A stretch of DNA of 10,416 nt from Prevotella sp. UBA4268 (GTDB lineage Bacteria > Bacteroidota > Bacteroidia > Bacteroidales > Bacteroidaceae): the NCBI GenBank assembly GCA_002395135.1, contig DGWC01000052.1, positions 8,061 to 18,476 of the forward strand. The letters are read 5' to 3'. Numbering within the stretch: position 1 is the first letter of the stretch; each line of letters starts with the position of its first letter. The position numbers were made by a program, and so were the translations under genes. The notes beneath the pieces are model-generated. The model was not told where the DNA came from. It saw only the letters and a list, made by a program, of their open reading frames with translations, and did not search any database. Of this stretch, positions 7,488-10,416 are shown in pieces.

Positions 7488-8819
7488 TCAGAGATTGCGC
7501 GCAAGTGTCTTGAACTGTTCGCCGCGGTCTTCCATATTCTTGAACAAATCGAAACTGGCGCAGCAGGGACTCAGCAGCACGGTCATGCCTGGCTCTGCCA
7601 TTTCATAGCATGCCTCGATGCACTCTTTCATGGAGTGAGTGTCGCGCACGGGAATGCCCAGGTGGTCGAAATTGTCGTGCAGTTTCTTGTTGTCGGCACC
7701 CAGATACACCAGTCCGGCGCATTTTTTCTTCACCAGTTCCATGATGGGCGCGTAGTCGTTGCCTTTGTCCTTGCCGCCTATAATGAGGATGGTGGGCGTC
7801 TTCATGCTCTCCAAGGCATACCAGCAGGCATCCACATTCGTGGCTTTAGAGTCGTTCACATAGAGCACACCTCTCACCGTGCACACCTTTTCCAGTCGGT
7901 GTTCCACTCCGGGGAAGTCGCTGAGACTCTTGCGAATGACTTCTTTCTTGATGCCAGCCACCTCAGAGGCGATGCCGGCGGCAAGAGAATTGTAGATATT
8001 GTGCTTGCCTGTGAGCGACAGACTCTCTTGTTCCATGTTGAACGGCGTGGGCACCTCAATCTTGTATTGTCCCTCTTCGATATATCCGATGCTCCCTTTC
8101 TCTTTCAGTTCAGAAAACGGCAGTTGAAGGGCTTGTATGTCGTATTTCTCCAGTTCGCGCTTGATGATGGGGTCGTCGTTCCAGTAGATGAAAGCATCGT
8201 CGGCCGTCTGGTTTTGGATGATGCGCATCTTGGCATCCACATAGTTCTGCATGTTGTTCTGATAGCGGTCGAGATGGTCGGGCGTGATGTTCAGCAACAC
8301 GGCCACGTTGGCGCGGAAGTCGTACATGTTGTCGAGTTGAAAACTGCTCAACTCTATCACATAGTATTCATGGGGAGTCTCTGCCACCTGCAAGGCCAGG
8401 CTTCTTCCGATGTTCCCGGCCAGACCTACGTCGTAGCCGGCATTCTTGAAGATGTGGTAGATGAGTGATGTGGTGGTGGTCTTTCCGTTGCTTCCCGTGA
8501 TGCAAATCATTTTCGAATGGGTGTAGCGTCCGGCAAATTCAATCTCGCTGATGATATGAATCCCCTTTGCGATGATTTTCTGAATCATCGGTGCCTCGTC
8601 GGGAATGCCCGGGCTCTTGATAACTTCGTCGGCATCCAGAATCTTTTCTTCCGTGTGATGACCTTCTTCCCATTCAATCTGGTGGTCATCCAGCAGTTTC
8701 TTGTATTTGTCCTTGATGGATCCCATGTCTGACACAAACACGTTGAATCCTTTGACCTTGGCAAGGACGGCGGCTCCTGCACCGCTTTCGGCTGCTCCTA
8801 AAACAACGATTTTCTTCAT
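7488..8819 (-). CDS. murD: UDP-MurNAc-L-alanine--D-glutamate ligase MurD
   Basis: Cytoplasmic ATP-dependent ligase that adds D-glutamate to UDP-MurNAc-L-Ala. With the ATG at 8819 the protein has 443 residues, close to E. coli MurD (438), and opens directly with the Rossmann strand MKKIVVLGAAESGAG. The frame can be extended 12 codons to a TTG at 8855, but that adds a basic, unconserved segment and overlaps a small hairpin, so I prefer the ATG, which has a purine-rich AAGAAGAAG leader. Motifs are the P-loop ITGSNGKTTTTS (107-118), IELSSFQLDNM (155-165), NITPDHLDRY (177-186), GKHNIYNSLAA (271-281), YVNDSKATNVDA (320-331) and IGGKDKGNDY (347-356). The C-terminal LSPCCASFDLF (416-426) has Cys where many homologues have Ala. 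The ELSSFQL and NDSKATN motifs identify MurD among the Mur ligases. Confidence 0.97.
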   Translation of the reverse strand: MKKIVVLGAAESGAGAAVLAKVKGFNVFVSDMGSIKDKYKKLLDDHQIEWEEGHHTEEKILDADEVIKSPGIPDEAPMIQKIIAKGIHIISEIEFAGRYTHSKMICITGSNGKTTTTSLIYHIFKNAGYDVGLAGNIGRSLALQVAETPHEYYVIELSSFQLDNMYDFRANVAVLLNITPDHLDRYQNNMQNYVDAKMRIIQNQTADDAFIYWNDDPIIKRELEKYDIQALQLPFSELKEKGSIGYIEEGQYKIEVPTPFNMEQESLSLTGKHNIYNSLAAGIASEVAGIKKEVIRKSLSDFPGVEHRLEKVCTVRGVLYVNDSKATNVDACWYALESMKTPTILIIGGKDKGNDYAPIMELVKKKCAGLVYLGADNKKLHDNFDHLGIPVRDTHSMKECIEACYEMAEPGMTVLLSPCCASFDLFKNMEDRGEQFKTLARNL

Positions 8820-8846
8820 ATTCTTCTTCTTTCTTACGTCAGGTTT

Positions 8847-8863
8847 CCGCAGCAAGCGTGCGG
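8847..8863. repeat. Small inverted repeat between mraY and murD
   Basis: The arms CCGCA and TGCGG are separated by a 7-base loop, giving a 5-bp G/C-rich stem. It lies between the mraY stop and the murD ATG, 27 bases before that ATG. No T-run follows on either strand, so it does not look like a terminator. It may be chance, or a minor mRNA structure in the murD leader. Confidence 0.25.
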
Positions 8864-8873
8864 ATATATTGGT

Positions 8874-10145
8874 TTATCGAATCTTCAATGTGATGATGGT
8901 CAGCGCTGCGAGAATGATGGTGACAATCCAGAAACGGAATGTGATTTTTGACTCATGGAACTGGCGGTGAGGCCAGTTTTTCAGGAGGTAACGGCTTGTC
9001 TCGTCGAGTTGGCTGTCCAGTTTGCGGAAGTTGTCATGGATAGGTGTAGCCCTGAACACGCGCACTCGCTGACCTTTATGCTTGTAATATTTGAACACCT
9101 GCGTCTGGATGATCACGCTGAGGCTCTCCACCAAGAAGATGCCGCAGAGTATTGGCACCAGCAGTTCCTTGTGGATGATGACAGCGCACACGCCGATGAT
9201 GCCTCCGATGGTGAGCGATCCCGTGTCGCCCATGAATATCTGGGCGGGGAAGGAGTTGTACCACAGGAAACCAATCATGGCGCCCACGAAGGCGCAGATG
9301 AAGATAACCAGTTCCTGAGAGCCTGGTATATACATGATGTTAAAGTAGGCTGCATACTCGATATGGCTGCTCACATAGGCAAAGATGCCCAGCACCACTC
9401 CAATGATGGCGGAGTTTCCGGCGCACATTCCGTCCATTCCGTCGTTCAGATTGGCACCGTTTGATACGGCCGTCACCACGATAATGGTCATCACCACAAA
9501 CAGAATCCATCCGGCAGCGTTGCTGTTCTTTCCGCAGAATCCCATGATTTTTGAGTAGTCAAGGTTGTGGCCTTTCACGAATGGAATGGTGGTTTTCAGC
9601 GACTTGACCGGCTCCGACTTATGTGTAACCACAACCTCCTGCCCCTGTTTCTCAGTGGTGATGTTCTCATGAATCGTTGCATCGGGACTTGCCCAGAGTA
9701 TGAGTCCCACAATCAGTCCGATGCTGAACTGGCCCACAATCTTATACTTTCCCTTGAGACCTTCCTTGTTTTTCTTGAAAATCTTGATGTAGTCGTCCAG
9801 GAATCCGAGGAATCCCAGCCAGACGGTGGTGATGATCATCAGGATCAAATAGATGTTGCGCATGCGGCCAAACAGGATCACGGGAACCAGAATAGAGACA
9901 ATGATGATGATTCCTCCCATGGTGGGCACACCTTTTTTCTTCTCGCCGAAGGGGTCGATGGAGGCATCGCGCTGCGTCTCTGATATCTTTTTCCGCTTCA
10001 TGTATTTGATGAACTTCTCACCGAACCATGCGGAAATAATCAGCGAAATGATGAGTGTGAGCAAGGCGCGGAACGAAATGTACGACCACATGTGCGCTCC
10101 GGGGATGTCAAATTGCTCTAAAAATCTGAACAGATAGTATAGCAT
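8874..10145 (-). CDS. mraY: Phospho-MurNAc-pentapeptide translocase MraY
   Basis: Integral membrane enzyme that transfers phospho-MurNAc-pentapeptide from UDP to undecaprenyl phosphate, giving lipid I and UMP. About ten hydrophobic segments are visible. Motifs are KKGVPTMGG (70-78), GFLGFLDDYIKIFKK (111-125) with the D117/D118 pair, SNGANLNDGMDGM (228-240) for nucleoside binding, and IFMGDTGSLTIGG (303-315), in which D307 is the third essential aspartate. In E. coli the next cytoplasmic loop has a three-histidine motif. Here the aligned stretch reads TPIHDNF (367-373) and is followed by about 22 extra residues before HESKITFRFWIV (397-408). A second extension lies at about 152-210, between two membrane segments and probably periplasmic. 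These two insertions account for the length of 423 residues against 360 in E. coli. The ATG at 10145 is 47 bp after murE. No murF lies between them. Confidence 0.97.
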   Translation of the reverse strand: MLYYLFRFLEQFDIPGAHMWSYISFRALLTLIISLIISAWFGEKFIKYMKRKKISETQRDASIDPFGEKKKGVPTMGGIIIIVSILVPVILFGRMRNIYLILMIITTVWLGFLGFLDDYIKIFKKNKEGLKGKYKIVGQFSIGLIVGLILWASPDATIHENITTEKQGQEVVVTHKSEPVKSLKTTIPFVKGHNLDYSKIMGFCGKNSNAAGWILFVVMTIIVVTAVSNGANLNDGMDGMCAGNSAIIGVVLGIFAYVSSHIEYAAYFNIMYIPGSQELVIFICAFVGAMIGFLWYNSFPAQIFMGDTGSLTIGGIIGVCAVIIHKELLVPILCGIFLVESLSVIIQTQVFKYYKHKGQRVRVFRATPIHDNFRKLDSQLDETSRYLLKNWPHRQFHESKITFRFWIVTIILAALTIITLKIR

Positions 10146-10192
10146 GTCGTTACTTTCTTTTAAAGGTTTCTATTGCGTGTGTTCTTAAGGAA

Positions 10193-10416
10193 TCATTCGT
10201 TGCCGAAAATCTCCTGCAGCACTTCCTTGTCGTCGAAGTGATGTTTCACTCCTTTGATTTCCTGATAGTCTTCATGTCCCTTGCCGGCCACGAGCACCAC
10301 GTCGCCCTTCTGAGCCAGCATGCATGCTGTGCGGATGGCTTCCTTGCGGTCGACAATGCTGATTACTTTCTTCATCTGGTGCTTGTCGAGACCGGCCAGC
10401 ATGTCGTTGATGATGT
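10193..10416 (-). CDS. murE: UDP-MurNAc-L-Ala-D-Glu--2,6-diaminopimelate ligase MurE, C-terminal end only
   Basis: Only the last 73 codons lie in the window and the gene continues beyond position 10416. The product adds the third stem-peptide residue, normally meso-diaminopimelate in Gram-negative bacteria. The visible part begins [12 protein letters not shown], which in MurE follows shortly after the DNPR substrate-specificity motif. That motif is just outside the window, so the amino acid added cannot be read here. It continues with [14 protein letters not shown] and the conserved [13 protein letters not shown], whose GKGHE contacts the third amino acid in known MurE structures. It ends [10 protein letters not shown] and a TGA stop. 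MurF lacks this GKGHEDYQ element, so MurE is preferred. It is the most upstream gene seen; an ftsI-type PBP is the expected neighbour beyond it. Confidence 0.93.
   Translation of the reverse strand, partial: IINDMLAGLDKHQMKKVISIVDRKEAIRTACMLAQKGDVVLVAGKGHEDYQEIKGVKHHFDDKEVLQEIFGNE

Overview
The window is a stretch of a bacterial division and cell-wall (dcw) gene cluster. All nine genes lie on the minus strand. Read in the direction of transcription, from high to low coordinates, the order is murE (3' end only), mraY, murD, ftsW, murG, murC, ftsQ, ftsA, ftsZ (5' part only). The gaps between genes run from 3 to 62 bp. I see no factor-independent terminator, RNA gene, mobile element, CRISPR array or plus-strand gene. 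The simplest reading is one long polycistronic unit whose promoter and end lie outside the window.

The organism is most likely a member of Bacteroidota, order Bacteroidales, and probably near Prevotella. The evidence is: the gene order without murF between murE and mraY and without ddl or murB between murC and ftsQ; the diverged FtsQ; the FtsA with a long charged C-terminal extension; the long MraY with a changed histidine motif; and the mostly A-rich leaders with few Shine-Dalgarno sequences. The genus is an inference from protein style, because no rRNA or marker search was possible. Base composition looks even along the window, with no sign of foreign DNA.

The genes cover two linked processes. 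MurE, MurC and MurD are cytoplasmic Mur ligases that build UDP-MurNAc-peptide. MraY moves phospho-MurNAc-pentapeptide onto undecaprenyl phosphate to give lipid I. MurG adds GlcNAc to give lipid II. FtsW polymerises lipid II at the septum, FtsQ is the bitopic periplasmic scaffold, FtsA tethers the Z-ring to the membrane, and FtsZ is the tubulin-like GTPase that forms the ring.

I found no new system here. The points that merit a second look are lineage-style changes inside known proteins: a charged coiled-coil extension on FtsA, a Pro/Gln then Lys/Glu/Asn tail on FtsQ encoded by A-runs, an acidic insertion in the FtsW catalytic loop, and two insertions plus an HDN replacement of the HHH motif in MraY. 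The murD start should also be moved from a TTG to an ATG 36 bases downstream.
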